This document shows positions 1 to 11,997 of a stretch of DNA of 64,000 nucleotides, in pieces. The notes beneath the pieces are model-generated. The model did no database searches. It worked only from the letters and a program-made list of their open reading frames with translations, and was not told the DNA's origin. The translations under genes and the position numbers were made by a program. The first letter of the stretch is position 1, and each line of letters begins with the position of its first letter. Source of the stretch: Lichenostomus cassidix (Eukaryota > Chordata > Aves > Passeriformes > Meliphagidae); the NCBI GenBank assembly GCA_008360975.2, contig CM039182.1, positions 89,177,405 to 89,241,404 of the forward strand, written 5' to 3'.

Positions 1-1789
1 CCTCATTACAAGTCATTGCCTGTAGCAGTCCTAGGCCAAACAGCCTTTCTCAATCTGATTTTTTTTTTTTTTATCAGGCAGCAGGAGCTGTCTAGAGCTT
101 TTTGTTTGTATAGTGGGGACTTGCATTAAGACCCCAGTGTAAAAATACCGCAAGGAAATTAATTGCTTCTGTGCAGATTCACCACAGATGTGTCCTGTTA
201 TGGGGAATGGTACATTTCTGACATTGCAATACTGCGGTGTGCTGGGGGAAAAAAAGTCTGGAAAAGCTACAAATGCAAACATTAGCATCCATATAGATTC
301 CTTATGTAGTAACTGAAAACAAGGAGATTTTTTGAAGTGTGTCAGAGCCTTCAAGCCTTTTTTAAAAAGAAAATGGCTATTTTTTCCCAGTTTTTCTTTT
401 TTTAATACTCAAAACCCACTAATAAAATACACATGGCCACGTATTCTATTTGGTACTGGCTGATAAATGTGCTACTTAAAATAACACACACAAGGAGTGT
501 GGTGACTCAACGCAATAAGAAGGCTGACATACAAAGCCGCCCTCAAGGTCAGTGGTTTGTTATCTATCAGTGTTGGTCAGGTTGTGAATCACAACTGCAA
601 GTTTCAGCAAGTTAAGGGGAGGAGGAGCATTCAGAGTGCTTGCCCTGTGGAAAAGAAAAGCTGAGCTGGTGGTTTGTTAGCTGCCTCTGTACATCACCCT
701 GCAGCTTCTGGGTAATGCCCATTCCCTTGTCACTAAAGCAAAGCTGGAAAGTGCCTTGATCCAGATATATGAGTGCTTTGATTTACTTGTTATAATTCAG
801 GTGGAAGGGTTTAGGGTTAGCAAGTCCACCACTGCAGAGCCTCGCCGCACTGCCCTCTCATTATTTATATTGATTTCTTTCATCTCAATCCTTGTACACT
901 GCAGTGTTGACTTTGGGCTGATCCCTCTGATACAGTTGTATTTTCCTAGTGACATCACTATTGATAATTGAATATTAACAATTTGCCTCGCAACAGTTAC
1001 AGGAATGAAGACCCATTCAGAATAGCATAATGTGTGAGCTGTTTGGATTCTTCACGTGATTGTGAAGGGGATTCCTCCATCTATTCATTCTAGGTGCTGA
1101 AAAATTGAAAAATAAACAAAAATCCCCCAATAATTTGACTCATCTTTAGGACTTTGCCTATCTGGTAATGACACAGCAGCAGAAAAAATGAAACCATTGT
1201 TGTAATGTTCCTCCTATATAAGTAGCTTGAAAAAATCATAGGCAAATTAAATTTCTATATTCAGGACCACTGAATTTACATACAGGCTCTGATGAGCTTT
1301 ATTTCAAGAAAATCCATACATTAATTGCAAGCAACATTGGGAACATGTAAGTTATGTAAACAGTTCAGATCAGTGTTCTGTTTTACCACTCTGCACTTCA
1401 TAGGATCTTTTATGGGATGTTTCAGAGCAAAGGGCAAGATAAACTGCATAGATGACTACACAACATCTTGCTTTTAATTTTGTTTTTAATTTTTAATTCT
1501 CATCTGTCAGCCTTTGGTTCTACTATGATAGTAACATTTTGCTCAAGTAGATGCACTGTACTTTTTTTTTAGGCTATCAAAGAGCAACCAGCTCAGACTC
1601 ACAATCCCAGGGGAAGTGATTATTGTTTTTCTGTGCTTTGCAATAGCAGTACCTGGAATTCTTTTAAAAAGGCTCTGTATAGCATTGGAGAAAGCCACTG
1701 TCCTGGAACAGGTGAAACTGTACTAGATGAGATCTGCAGAGAACATAAAGGAGAAACACTGCCTCTGTGAGACCAGTGGAGGATGGAGA
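1..1789. other. Unique AT-rich noncoding sequence
   Basis: No gene is visible. Open frames are short (at most about 107 codons), start at arbitrary ATGs and have no recognisable protein content. A 14-base T run lies at 59-72 and shorter T runs at 1561-1571. No mobile element was recognised. Bases 659-720 are slightly less AT-rich, without further meaning that I can see. Confidence 0.6.
59..72. repeat. Poly(T) tract, 14 T
   Basis: An uninterrupted T run directly after CTGA. There is no recognisable retrotransposon body next to it, so it is treated as a simple homopolymer. It could also be the remnant of a poly(A) tail read on the minus strand. Confidence 0.85.
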
Positions 1790-1862
1790 CACAAGGCAGA
1801 GAAGTGGTTTCCCCAAGTTTTACTTTGTTTATGGCAGAAATGAGAACCTGAGCTTCTGAATT
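1790..1862 (-). repeat. MIR-like SINE core fragment (copy 1)
   Basis: Read on the plus strand, the stretch follows the antisense MIR core in order and spacing: GGCAGAGAAGTGG, then TTTCCCCAAG (MIR: cttgcccaagg), then TGGCAGAAATGAGAACC (MIR: tggcagagctgggattcgaaccc), then AGCTTCTGA. MIR is an old tRNA-derived SINE shared by amniotes and rare in birds. Divergence is high, so the call depends on the order of several short matches. A second match to the same consensus part follows within 20 bases. Confidence 0.5.
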
Positions 1863-1877
1863 AGGATTTTCACTTGA

Positions 1878-1952
1878 CAGAAACTCAAGTGTAACGGGGT
1901 GTTTCAAAGACTCACAGTGACAGCAGGTGAGTGGTAGAGCCAGAACTGGTGC
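1878..1952 (-). repeat. MIR-like SINE core fragment (copy 2)
   Basis: The plus strand reads CAGAAACTCAAGTG, TTTCAAAGACTCACAGTGAC, then AGCAGGTGAGTGGTAGAGCC and AGAACTGG. This parallels the antisense MIR core (gaaactgaggcacagagagg ... cccaaggtcacacagc ... agtggcagagccgg). The match around GTGAGTGGTAGAGCCAGAAC is the strongest MIR-like wording in the window. It lies in the same orientation as copy 1 and covers the same consensus part, so the two are separate insertions or a local duplication. Confidence 0.55.
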
Positions 1953-2170
1953 AGTTAAACTGCATCCACATACTCATGTCCAGTGATGTCACTAGATACA
2001 TCCTGGCTGTCATGTCTGAATTTACACACTGAAATCCATACTTAGTTATGTAGTGAAAACATAACTAAAAATCTGGTATTTACCGACTATGCTTATTCCT
2101 ACTGGAGTCATTAGAGCAGCTTGCCCTAGAAAGTGTTACAATGGGAAGAAGTGCCTTAAGATCAAGGGCT
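1953..2170. other. Unique AT-rich spacer
   Basis: Noncoding spacer between the MIR-like pair and the (TTTG)n repeat. No gene or repeat family was recognised in it. Confidence 0.5.
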
Positions 2171-2201
2171 TTTTGTTTGTTTGTTTGTTTGTTTGTTTTT
2201 T
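2171..2201. repeat. (TTTG)n tetranucleotide microsatellite
   Basis: About six perfect TTTG units run into a short T run. Read on the minus strand they give an artificial Asn-Lys-Gln-Thr repeat, which is not coding. Confidence 0.9.
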
Positions 2202-2394
2202 AACTCAAAAACATATTTTAAAATTACTCCATTTACTTCACTGCTTAAGAATTGATTGAGGGACCTACTCTTTGTCACTTCAGTTTTACACATATATTTT
2301 GTATTTAGAAAAATAGTGGTGAATTCTGGGAAAATTACTTTATGAAGAGGGGGTTTTATAAGCAAATTTCTAAAAAATCAGGAAAATCCCTCTG

Positions 2395-2465
2395 TAGTTT
2401 TTTCTATAAAAAACTATAGTTTTTTTATCAAAACTAAACTATAGTTTATAGTTTTTTCTATAAAA
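2395..2465. repeat. AT-rich palindrome and direct-repeat cluster
   Basis: The 17-base word TAGTTTTTTCTATAAAA occurs exactly at 2395-2411 and again at 2449-2465. Between them lies a perfect 18-base palindrome (A6-CTATAG-T6, 2408-2425), and the word AAACTATAGTTTA recurs just after it (about 2437-2449). This makes a compact block that can form a hairpin or cruciform. No transposase or known terminal repeat is visible. Confidence 0.7.
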
Positions 2466-5400
2466 GGATAAATAATTTACAACTTCACATGCATTACTAT
2501 AAGTAAAATAAGACTTTTTTTTAAATAAAAGGAAATTCAGTTTTGAAACCTTGACAAAAATTGTTTTTCAAAGTGAGATTTTGATAAACATATCCATATA
2601 AGTAGTTCTCCTATAGACAGAGAGGAAAAGCTAAAGTGAATACTTTCTTCGTGCAACACAGGCATGGCTGTGTGTGTGTGTCCCTCCTGTGTGAGGGAGC
2701 AAGAGACTTGTGAGGACCAATACAGCAAAAATACCTCACTGTTCCTCTGAATTTTGGCAGTTCAGAGTGTGTTTGAGAATATTACTTAAGAAATACTGAT
2801 AAATGTCACAGAGCCTAAAGTTTTTACTAGAAGGAATTTTTAAGAACAAATGGGAACCAAGTAGGGTGTCATTTGTCATTCACACTATGAGAGTAGTGGT
2901 GGTGATGGTACCTCTGGTAAAATTAAAATACATAGTAGTGTGCTAATGGAAGAGATTACAATCTTCTGAGGGAGATGGGATATGGAGGTGTACAACATGT
3001 GTGTCTCCTGTGGCTTTCTTTCCAGAACCTTAAGAAGATTGCGATGCTTTAATTCAGCATCTCCCTTTGGAGAAGAATAATTTGAAGAACATATAAATTC
3101 CTTCTCAATATACCTTTTCTCTGCTGTAATCTTCTTATTACAAGAAATGAAAGCAGTAGAGCAGAGGAGGAAGCACAAACCAATTCATGTCACCAACTAC
3201 TTTTTAAAAAATGTATATAGCCCTCTATTATTGCATATGTGTTTGCACATGTATGTTAGAATTATTCCCCAAGGCCTTGCTCATAAGGCCCACTCTGTGA
3301 ATCTAAGTGATTACATGTGGACAAGAGGTAAGAGGAGATGATATATTGTGAACACAGGAAATATGTATACTTCTGGTAATCTGTGGTAAATCCACCAGGA
3401 AACTAATGGAGTCTGATCTTGCATTACATTTTGTGTGTCTACTATCTGGGTATGAGGATGCTCTCAGAAGGAGGTGGAAGATGTCTTCTCTTTGAAATGC
3501 CCAGACACATGGCTTTCTTAGGCAAGAAAAGTCCTACAGTCTGCCTAGGTCCTCCTTTACCGATTTATGCAAGTTATATGGAGGATCAGGGAAGCATAAC
3601 AGAAGTGCTGTTCTCCCTAACAAATTTGTCCATCTTGATTGCTTTTCCATCACAAGGGGTGTGTGCATGTTCTTGGTCTCACTAGGATGTTTGGTTTGCC
3701 TTTTTTCCCCTCCCCTCAGAATAATTTTGAGCTCATTGTACTTGAGCCTATCTACATTTGCTTGATAGCCTCTTATAAGCTCTGAGAGACTGATTCAAGT
3801 TTGTCACATCTCTCTGGAAAGCACTCTTTGGTAATACGCAATATCCATGCCCACAGTGCAGGCCTTTTGAGTCTTGAGTACAATTTTGAGTACAATCACC
3901 TATATTAAAAGGGTTTTCCCATGCATCTTTTTTGAGTGTCTCTTACCTCTGGAGCCACAATCTGTGCATTTTCTCCTGACAATAAGCACTTATGACTCTC
4001 AGCTCATTGACCATGCATGTGGCTTCAGTCAGTTGTTCCTGGAGTGGAAAAGATGTGGGTGAAGGCCATTTATGTAAATGTTCATCGGCCGTTTTCATCA
4101 CCTGCTCTCAGGGTCTTTTCCTGGCTTCAAGACTTTTATCTTGTGTCTCTCTTTCCTTGTCCTCCCTTTCAAATGATATTCTTATTTTTGTTTCTTCTCT
4201 CTGCTCTCTCAGCAGCTAGGAATCTCTCCCTTGGTTCCTGTAAGAGCAGCCTGCTGTCAGCAAGCAGACTGACTGTTCTCTTGACCTCACCTCCATGTCT
4301 TTGTGACTCTGCTCTCCCTTCCTTCTTCAATCTGAAAACATTCTTATGCCCCATTACTTGAAAAAAAAAGTTGAGCTTCCTATAAAACTACAAGGAAAAA
4401 TAAATATAATCATTACATACTGAGTACCAGCCTCCATCATTATTCTACATCAGAAAACATACTCCTGAACGCACTATCTAGAGTCTATGGATGTTATTTT
4501 CCTGAAGTTTTGGAAGAAGGTGAGCAATGGGATACTGCTCCCAAGGCATCATCAGAAACATCACAGTCAGTCATCCTGGCCAGTCTGCTGCTAGTCTCAA
4601 TCCAAGAATACTATTGTTTTGACAGACAGAAGCCGTTCCTTACATAAGTTTGAAAGCATGGCAGAAAAATGCTGGTGATACACCTCCTAGTCAGCAGCAG
4701 CACAATATCTCATATCCCTGATTCCAGGGAGAATATCTTTTGCACTTGGCAGTCATCTTTTTCAAACCTTTCCTTGGAATGAGGTTTGAGACTCCCAGGT
4801 CTTTTGTAAGAGACCATTAGTCCATACCTGACTGTTTAGAGGTTCCCATCTCCTGGGATCAGAGCATGTGCATGCCGATCTCATAGGGAAGACAAAGAAA
4901 ACAGCAGTAGAGCTAAGGGCAGTCCCATAGGACCTGAAGTCCAGAGAACAAACACATGTTTGAAAGTACAAAAATATTTAATTGTTGTCAAATGTATAAA
5001 CCTGATGTGCAATTCTAACCAGATCAGGCTTTGGGCTGTTTGCCCAGTTATTCATAAGAAAGTGTCCAGAATGGATAAGATTGTGAGATTCTCCTGGGAC
5101 GCAGCTTTTGATCTGGTTATTTTTTGTTGTATTTGATAATACACAGTTCTCTGCCAGAGGGAATTCTGGGCTTGCATCCATGTTCATCCTCATGTTCAGA
5201 CAGCATTGATAGAACTAGTTATGTATGTGTGTTGTGTGTAAATCAAGAGTCCCTCTGAGCAATGGTGAAATTGTGTGAAGTCTGGTCTGAAAGTGATCTC
5301 CTTCACTATGCCTCCTTTTCTACAGAATGAACACTGTCTTGGTATTTTCTACTGTAAATCTCCCTTAAGGATTTGATCATCTTGCTTCCTAGCAATGTTG

Positions 5401-7689
5401 AGGAATTTCCTTGGAAATTTCTGAAGTGGAGCTTGTGGAGTAGGGAATCAGCAAAAGACAAATGTTCCTCCTCATCAGGAGTAGGGAGTATAGTCTCAAT
5501 ATATCCCAAAGGAGTTTTCCAGGTAGGTGTAGCAGAACTATATCCTACACAGTGTGAGAGAATAACTGATTTCTGGCTCGTGAGTACTGCTCACTCACAT
5601 GTAAAGGAAGAATAACTTGTAGGTGCATAAGGAAAGAGTTTGCCAACCTTGGAAACATGGCCCTGGGCAGCAAATGTCTTTGGGATAGTTCTTACTGCCC
5701 CTAGGCAGTGATTTCAAACAAGCTAAAGAGTTTGCCTTGCTAAGCTGGAAGGTCCTACAAAGCAAATGGGAGGAACAGGTCACTCATAGGCTGATGTGCA
5801 TGGCAGACATTTTGCTGTCTTTCTTTCTGAATGTATCCTTTAGGAGGTAACGGTTTGATTCTATTTTTCTCCTTTATATTTTGAGTTACTAGTTTGGAGA
5901 TCTGTCTTCCTAGCTTCCTTTCCAAGAATAGAAGGAGCTGCACAACAGTCTTATGATGGATCTCCTTACACAAAGACTCCTTCCAATCAGAATTACTGCC
6001 TTTGGCTTGTAAGGCTCCACCAACTTTTCTTCCTCCACGTGTCTGCATTAAGTTGACTTGGTCCAAATTGTCAGTGGTCTCTGTAAAATTAGAGTTGCTA
6101 CATCTGACTTTCCCAGACTATGCTCAAAAACTAACTTTGCCCAGGTTGTCTCCTGGTTTGATGGTTTCTCAGTGGTAGCATACTGTCATTTGCTTGGGTG
6201 GCATACTTAGAAATGAGAGGCCTGTGTATGCCATGGTTTTTTGAACAGAGACATTCTGTGTGCAGAAAGAAGGAACAGGATTATGGCATGAAGCTCTCAT
6301 GATCTTATTTTTCTAAGTATTGTTAGAGTGGATAGACTTATGTACTTCAGGAGAGGCACTACAGAGCACTGGTACTGAGGCTGTATGGGGGATTTGTCGG
6401 GGAGGTATTGGATATTTGCACGGCTCTGTCACACACATTTCCCTGTTCAAGTGACAACATGCCTACCATCCTCCAGAGAACATTTCAAAAGTACATGGAA
6501 GTATGACAGGAACTTGGTCAGGAAATTTGACCTCAGGGCTGCCAACAGAACTACATTCCAGTAGGGCAGTGCAGACATGGCTGTCCAGGTTTACATGTCT
6601 CCATGTACTAAGAATAGTTAATATTTTGGCAAAAAAAGAATGCATAGAACTTCAGAGACTATTCGTGCAAGTTTTGGGAAAGTTATGTGTTCAAGACCAT
6701 TTCGGTTTTCGAGAGATATTGTTTGAACAGATTCCATCATCTCAAATGTCATTCATTCATGAAAAAACAGAGTTCATGGAAATAGTAAACTCTATTTTAG
6801 GTTCACAGAACTCCATAAGTACACCCAGATTTATTGCAGCAGCTGAAAGACATTCAATGGTAATCTAATATACAAGAATTAATATTTTATCCGTTTTGTT
6901 TGCTGTGCCATCTTTACTCACACAAATAATGTGCAAAATACAGGAAGCATCACTGACTTCCAGGTGTACTTATAGGAGATGAAATAAGAAAGTTGATCCC
7001 AGTATGCTCACAGGAGCATACCTTGCTGTTCTAACTTGTATTATGGTAACAATCTTGCACAACTGTTATTTTTTTAAGATGGACAAGTGAGAATTTTTAG
7101 GTGACTAACGAGGATGTGCATGGGATAAATAGGACATTTTCCCTTCAGCAGAGGGAGTATATGTATTTTCCCTCACTATACACACACTATACACTATATC
7201 CCTCACACAGAAATCATGATTTTAATCGTTTTTGGACAACAGCTATCACCGGTCACAATGATGTTCTATATATTTAAGGCTATAGGCAGAGCTTGTAAGA
7301 ACTGCTTAATTATGTGATATATTAATGTTCTATTGATTATGTTATTGCCTGTAAATCCTGTTGCTTAATAAAGCTGCAGTCATTTTGCAATAAAGTTGTG
7401 TTTGCAGTCAATTAATGGCTTTCTGGGGGCAATGGACAAAGTAATAGGGATATTGGTGTTATGTGGAAAGCGTGGTACTTTGGCTTCCAGTATAAAATTA
7501 GGAAATACAAATGCATGGATTGAGTAAAAGAGAGAAAAAATTAGCTTCTGTTCAGTACAATGATTCACAGTTTTCTTTTAGGTCCAACAGAAAAAGCAGC
7601 ATTGTGCAAAGCATCTGCACATGAATACAGGGCAGGATAATATTTGATTTAAAAATACAAGTAAACGATAACTGCCAATATTGAGACCA
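2466..7689. other. Unique noncoding sequence
   Basis: No gene, RNA or mobile element was recognised. It contains a short (TG)n run near 2670-2681 and an 11-base near-tandem repeat TTGAGTACAAT at 3874-3884 and 3886-3896. A pyrimidine-rich plus strand runs from roughly 4080 to 4340. The longest open frame (6503-6868, plus, 121 codons) has no family signature and no supporting splice or promoter context. Confidence 0.5.
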
Positions 7690-7880
7690 TGTGAAGGCAA
7701 AGGAACAAAGCATACTTTCATTGCTAATCATGTTAACATCAAAGTTTGAAGAGTACATTCGCCTATTCAGAGGAAATGCCATCACACTTCTGACGATCAC
7801 ATCTGCCACTAATATCATCCGGCATGTGGTCAGGTCTCTGTTCCGACTTTTATCTCTCTACCAAAATTTCATGTCTTGAT
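7690..7880. other. Candidate conserved noncoding element with unusual CpG retention
   Basis: This stretch keeps several CpG dinucleotides (near 7760, 7792, 7819 and 7842) in a neighbourhood almost free of them. Both strands also stay open over about 190 bases. That could mean a conserved element, a lost exon or chance. The 62-residue plus frame is not a family I recognise, and no initiator context or splice pair is convincing. Confidence 0.2.
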
Positions 7881-8080
7881 TTTAACATCTGATGCTAAAT
7901 TCAGGTCACTACAAAATAAGTACAACTTTTATTTCTTTTCCACTTTCATGATGTGTTCAAGAGGTACATCTTAAAATCAGTACGTATATGAAATATATGT
8001 AATTTAAAATTTTTTTACCAATCTTTTTTGAGATCTAGGAAATTTCTTTTTCTCAGAAGTGGAGGGGCATGAATTTGTTG

Positions 8081-8105
8081 TGTTTTGTTTTGTTTTGTTT
8101 TGTTT
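8081..8105. repeat. (TTTTG)n pentanucleotide microsatellite
   Basis: About five TTTTG units, ending at TTTAATTTG. Simple repeat with no flanking element recognised. Confidence 0.9.
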
Positions 8106-8184
8106 AATTTGCCTTAGAAAACTTTGTTAGACTTGCAGGAAGCGCAGAGCTCTAAAATACTGTACTTTCATGCCAGAAATCAGG

Positions 8185-8280
8185 GAAGTTTCATCTCTGT
8201 AAAACTGGAATAAGGCACTCACACTTCATACGCCTTTCATCCATAAAGTCTCAAGCACTGCTTCTCAAGTCTCTGAAAGC
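8185..8280 (+). repeat. Possible MIR-like SINE fragment
   Basis: AGTTTCATCTCTGTAAAACT followed by GGAATAAGGCACTCACACTT and CATAAAGTCTCAAGCACT parallels the sense MIR wording (cagtttcctcatctgtaaaatgggaataat ... aaagcgctt). Matches are short and divergence is high. An L2-type tail or chance similarity is possible. Confidence 0.3.
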
Positions 8281-10749
8281 CTGAATTTTTACTTTCCCTG
8301 AAGTTTTATCCTGACAACATGTATCTGTCTAAATATATGTTGATGGCAACATCACATGAATGCATATGATATTTTATAACTATTACTTGTTACCTGTGTC
8401 CCTAATGTTAAAAGTTTCTTGCTTTTGTTGAGGGGATAAACTACAGACCTCTCCCTCATACCTTCAGCATGTATAAATGAAAAGAAAATGTGTCCACAGA
8501 TATATTTCAGTATCCCTTCAAAGACCTTTTTTATTCTAAAAGCTGTTACAAATGGACCTTTACAGCAGCTACCTAATTTGGGAGGAAGGGTGTTCCCTGG
8601 TTTTAAAATTATGGTGGGTCTTTTCAGAGATTTCTGAGCACATAAAGCAAGGCACATGTTTGTAGATTTTCCTTTGCTTGCCAATATAGCACTCATCATT
8701 AGACTGGAAAGTAATAAATTCTCATTTCAAAGCTGAAGCAACTAAGTGCTGTTAATGAAGTGGAAGAATAGGGATTACTGTGTTTCTTTATGCAGTCAAG
8801 AAATCCTTCCAGATATCCCAATGTGATATTAAGCATATGTCTCTTTTGGCCCTATAACAGGTACTTTAGGTGGAATCTTACAACCCTGTTCTGCTCTTCA
8901 AAGCAGAGAAGGAAGTCATCTAGCATATGGGTCAACATCTTCTCAAGAGTAAGCATGGATTATGATCAGCAAAGGCTATTCATATTTTAGTTTTGTTAAT
9001 GATACACCTTTTCATAGGTCTACCTCCACAATCATTGTAACATCAACTGGAATAATTATAAAGAGCTGTGAGCAAAATCTCAGTAAATGATGCACCACAG
9101 CACTTGGGTCCTTGATGCTTCTTGAATTAAATTTTGTCTTATTGTCAGGTCTTTTACCATGTCTTTTTTGGGCAATTTTTTATGTTGTCCCTCCATTTCC
9201 ATGCATCTGCTCAAAGACTCACAAAAAAACCCCCATGGCTCACAGAAGATAAGCACTCCTAGTAAAGGCTATTTTCAGTCCCTCAGATAACATTTGTTAA
9301 GAGAAACGGACCAAGATATTTTCAAAGTTTGTAGGTTTTCTTTTTTTTTAAATTTTTTTCCCCTCAAGTACATCAACTATAAAATGTCCAGAGATTTAGC
9401 AGTTATTTTTTTCTTCTGCTTTACATACTAGTGTACAGCTTACACACACATACAGAGATCTTTTTTTATATAACCAAAACCAGTGAATATAAAAAATTGC
9501 ATCTAAAATTGCATCTAAACAATGCTAGTTTCTAGCTGCAACACATTCAGTGGTATTACTGGTTGAACACCTGACATGTAGCTAATTTCATGTAGATAGT
9601 AAATACCTTTGGTTTTGTAGTAAAATAGAAAAGCTGCTTTTTGATATAAGCTTACACAGGATGTTTTTAGTGAAAAAAAAAATCTTAATTCTATCAAAAA
9701 ACAAGATGGAGTCCTACTGACAACAACCTAATTACACTAACTAAAAGGTCAGATAACAGAATGACAGTTTCTTTTGCCAAAAGTTACAGTAATAACATCT
9801 TACTTAAACTCCCTTCAAATTCCTGTATTTAGCCTCTATGGCTGTAAGTAAAAGTACAGCTATAGTAACTATGGTATTATAGTTCTGTTATCACTAGTGT
9901 GACAAATATATTATCAAAATTTCACTGTAGGTTTATGCAAAAGAGGTTTTTCAATCTTCTGCTTCTTATTAATGGTGGAAACAACTGAGTTACACCCCTA
10001 AGTATAATTTAAAACACAGTTCTGTGAATCTTTTCTGAAGTCCAGCTCTAGGTACATAACAGCTTTTAAGTGGTTAAGTAAACAGTGTGGTATATTAATT
10101 TAATTCTTTTTCATTATTGCAATTTCTTGGGATTAACTTCTATTATTACCTTTAACTGTACATGAAACAGACTATTCAGTTTTCATGAAAGAGCTATTCA
10201 ACACTACTTTAAAGGAGTAATTCCATTGATCTAAAATAGTTTAGATACCCCACCACATTTTGGAGATGATTGATTTAAATGATACTGTTAGTTAAATAGA
10301 GTACACCATAATATAGGAAAAATGGCACACAATTTTGATCTTGTGTAATGTTGAAGATTTTATAAATTAGCTCTTAAAAAGGACAGAAGTCTTGATCATG
10401 AGTGGTCAATATTTGCCTTATCAACAAAAAGCATGTCAAGTAGAGAGTAAAAAATTAAAAAATGGTGATAAAAGTTGAAAGGAGAATTATGAAAATATAA
10501 CTGTAAATTATATTATACTTTAATGTTATATTTTTACCATTGCACAGAGATCTTGGAATGCATATGAAACAAGTACTCTTTCTGATTAATTCTAAATGTT
10601 AATAAGAAACTTATCTTTACTGATATTTTCTATTTTGTCTGTGTAAACTCATTAAGTGTGAGAGAATGATAAAAAAGAAATGTATGTGAAAGTTTTCCCA
10701 GTGAACTGGAATGAAAGTTGCTTTGGCACACTGAGAAGTTTCCAGACAT
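8281..10749. other. Unique AT-rich noncoding sequence
   Basis: No gene or recognised mobile element. A perfect 12-base tandem duplication (AAAATTGCATCT) lies at 9493-9504 and 9505-9516. Poly(T) runs occur near 9342-9359. About 8700-8770 has weak antisense MIR-like wording that was not strong enough to call. Confidence 0.5.
9493..9516. repeat. 12-base perfect tandem duplication
   Basis: AAAATTGCATCT occurs twice head to tail with no mismatch. This is typical of a recent replication-slippage duplication. Confidence 0.85.
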
Positions 10750-11578
10750 TCATGGAGAAGCCACCCAGTGGGTAGCTTTGATGGAAGACTTCAGATCCTG
10801 GAGTCAGGAAATAGAGGTATGTATCTCCCAATAGCCCCTTGCTGTCACCAGCCACCTGACAGACCATACGGGGTAACCTGTTGTACCTTAAAAGCCCTTA
10901 AAACAAGTCCACCCACAGGACTATCCCCTCAAGTTGCTGAGTGTGTCATATCTGTGATCACCGAGGGGCCTTGGAGCAGTTGGGGGTGTATGGAAGAAAA
11001 GGGCAGTTGTTGTCAGCTCTGATTGGAGCATGAAAGAGCATTTCCCCAGAGCCCAGTTCTGCTTGGGAAAGATGGTCACAAGCCTGTCCCCTTAAAAGAA
11101 TCTTTCCACAAAGACCTAATGAGAAGTCACCAGACCAGCTGTACCCCTGGAAATCTGGAGCAGACAATCCACTCCTTGCTGGAAAAGCAGTTCCAGCTCC
11201 TTTGCCTGTCAAGGCTTGACAAGCTGAAGGGAGAAAGCCTGTCAAAGGAAGGATATGGAGAGGCAGGGCATGGAATGAGTGCATGAGGAGAAAGCATGAA
11301 TGTATGAGGTGACAAAACCATTTTGCTCTGAGATCACCACGGGGACAGATCCATTGGAGACTGAGATGACATTGAAGAGGAGATGGTGAGGGACTAGCAG
11401 GAAGTGCAGCTGCTGCCTATGGACATGGCTCTGGATGAGATTCCCTCCAGAAGGAAGCAACAAACTTTCTGCAGAAGGGACAAACTCATTGCTTCCATTC
11501 TTCTGCAGACATGGGAAGCATCTGTAGTCCACAACCTTGCCTAGCCTGAGCCCAGTGTCTTCAGGCTGTGAAGGTGGC
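10750..11578 (+). mobile_element. Possible degraded ERVL internal sequence, 3' part
   Basis: The base composition changes sharply to GC-richer here and stays so up to the LTR that starts at 11579. Near 11470 the word TGCAGAAGGGACAAACTCAT resembles wording that I associate with noncoding sequence just upstream of 3' LTRs in avian ERVL elements. Open frames are short and broken on both strands, and no gag, protease, polymerase or envelope domain is recognisable. The alternative is unrelated GC-rich unique DNA that the LTR happened to enter. Confidence 0.3.
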
Positions 11579-11803
11579 TATATTGGGTCTGACTTGACAG
11601 CCCTCCCAGTGCTGTGCTTTGCATTGGCAGCTGGAAGGGTGTTGATAACAGGCCACTGTTTTGGCTACTGCTGAGCAGTGTTGTCCCTCTGGCATTCCTT
11701 CCCCAATCAAAGGGATGGGAGTGGGCAAGATTCTGGGAGGAGACACAACCAGGCCAGCCAAATCAACCAAAGGGATATTACATACCATATGATGTCAGCT
11801 CAG

Positions 11804-11812
11804 ATATATAAG
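11804..11812 (+). promoter_or_regulatory. TATA box of the LTR promoter
   Basis: ATATATAAG sits just after the conserved CCATATGATGTCAGCTCAG block, where this LTR family places its TATA element. The second copy has the mutated GATATGAAAG at the same place. Confidence 0.6.
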
Positions 11813-11991
11813 CTAAGGGAGAGAGGAGGAAGAGGGAACATTTGTTTGCCTCCTGGAGGAGCCATTACTCATACTGAAGCCTTGCTTCCCAGGAGGTGTC
11901 AGACCATCGCTTGCTGATGGGAAGTAGAGACTGATTTCTTTTCTTAGCTTATGTGAGCACAGACTTTTGCTTATTTCTTTCCTCTCACTGT

Positions 11992-11997
11992 AATAAA
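11992..11997 (+). terminator. LTR polyadenylation signal AATAAA
   Basis: AATAAA about 180 bases after the TATA box, followed by CTGCCTTATCTCACCC as in related avian LTRs. It would have marked the 3' end of the R region. Confidence 0.6.

Noticed and set aside
4017..4361. 114-codon Ser/Leu/Phe-rich frame
   Set aside because: Arises from a pyrimidine-rich stretch, which gives Ser/Leu/Phe codons without selection.
6503..6868. 121-codon open frame on the plus strand
   Set aside because: It is among the longest frames but has no recognisable domain, no clear splice or promoter context and no flanking exon. Its length is within chance for 64 kb of vertebrate DNA.
8352..8699. 115-codon open frame on the minus strand
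   Set aside because: No family resemblance and no gene context.
8700..8770. Weak antisense MIR-like wording (CTCATTTCAAAGCTGAAGCA)
   Set aside because: Only one block matches and the expected following blocks are absent.
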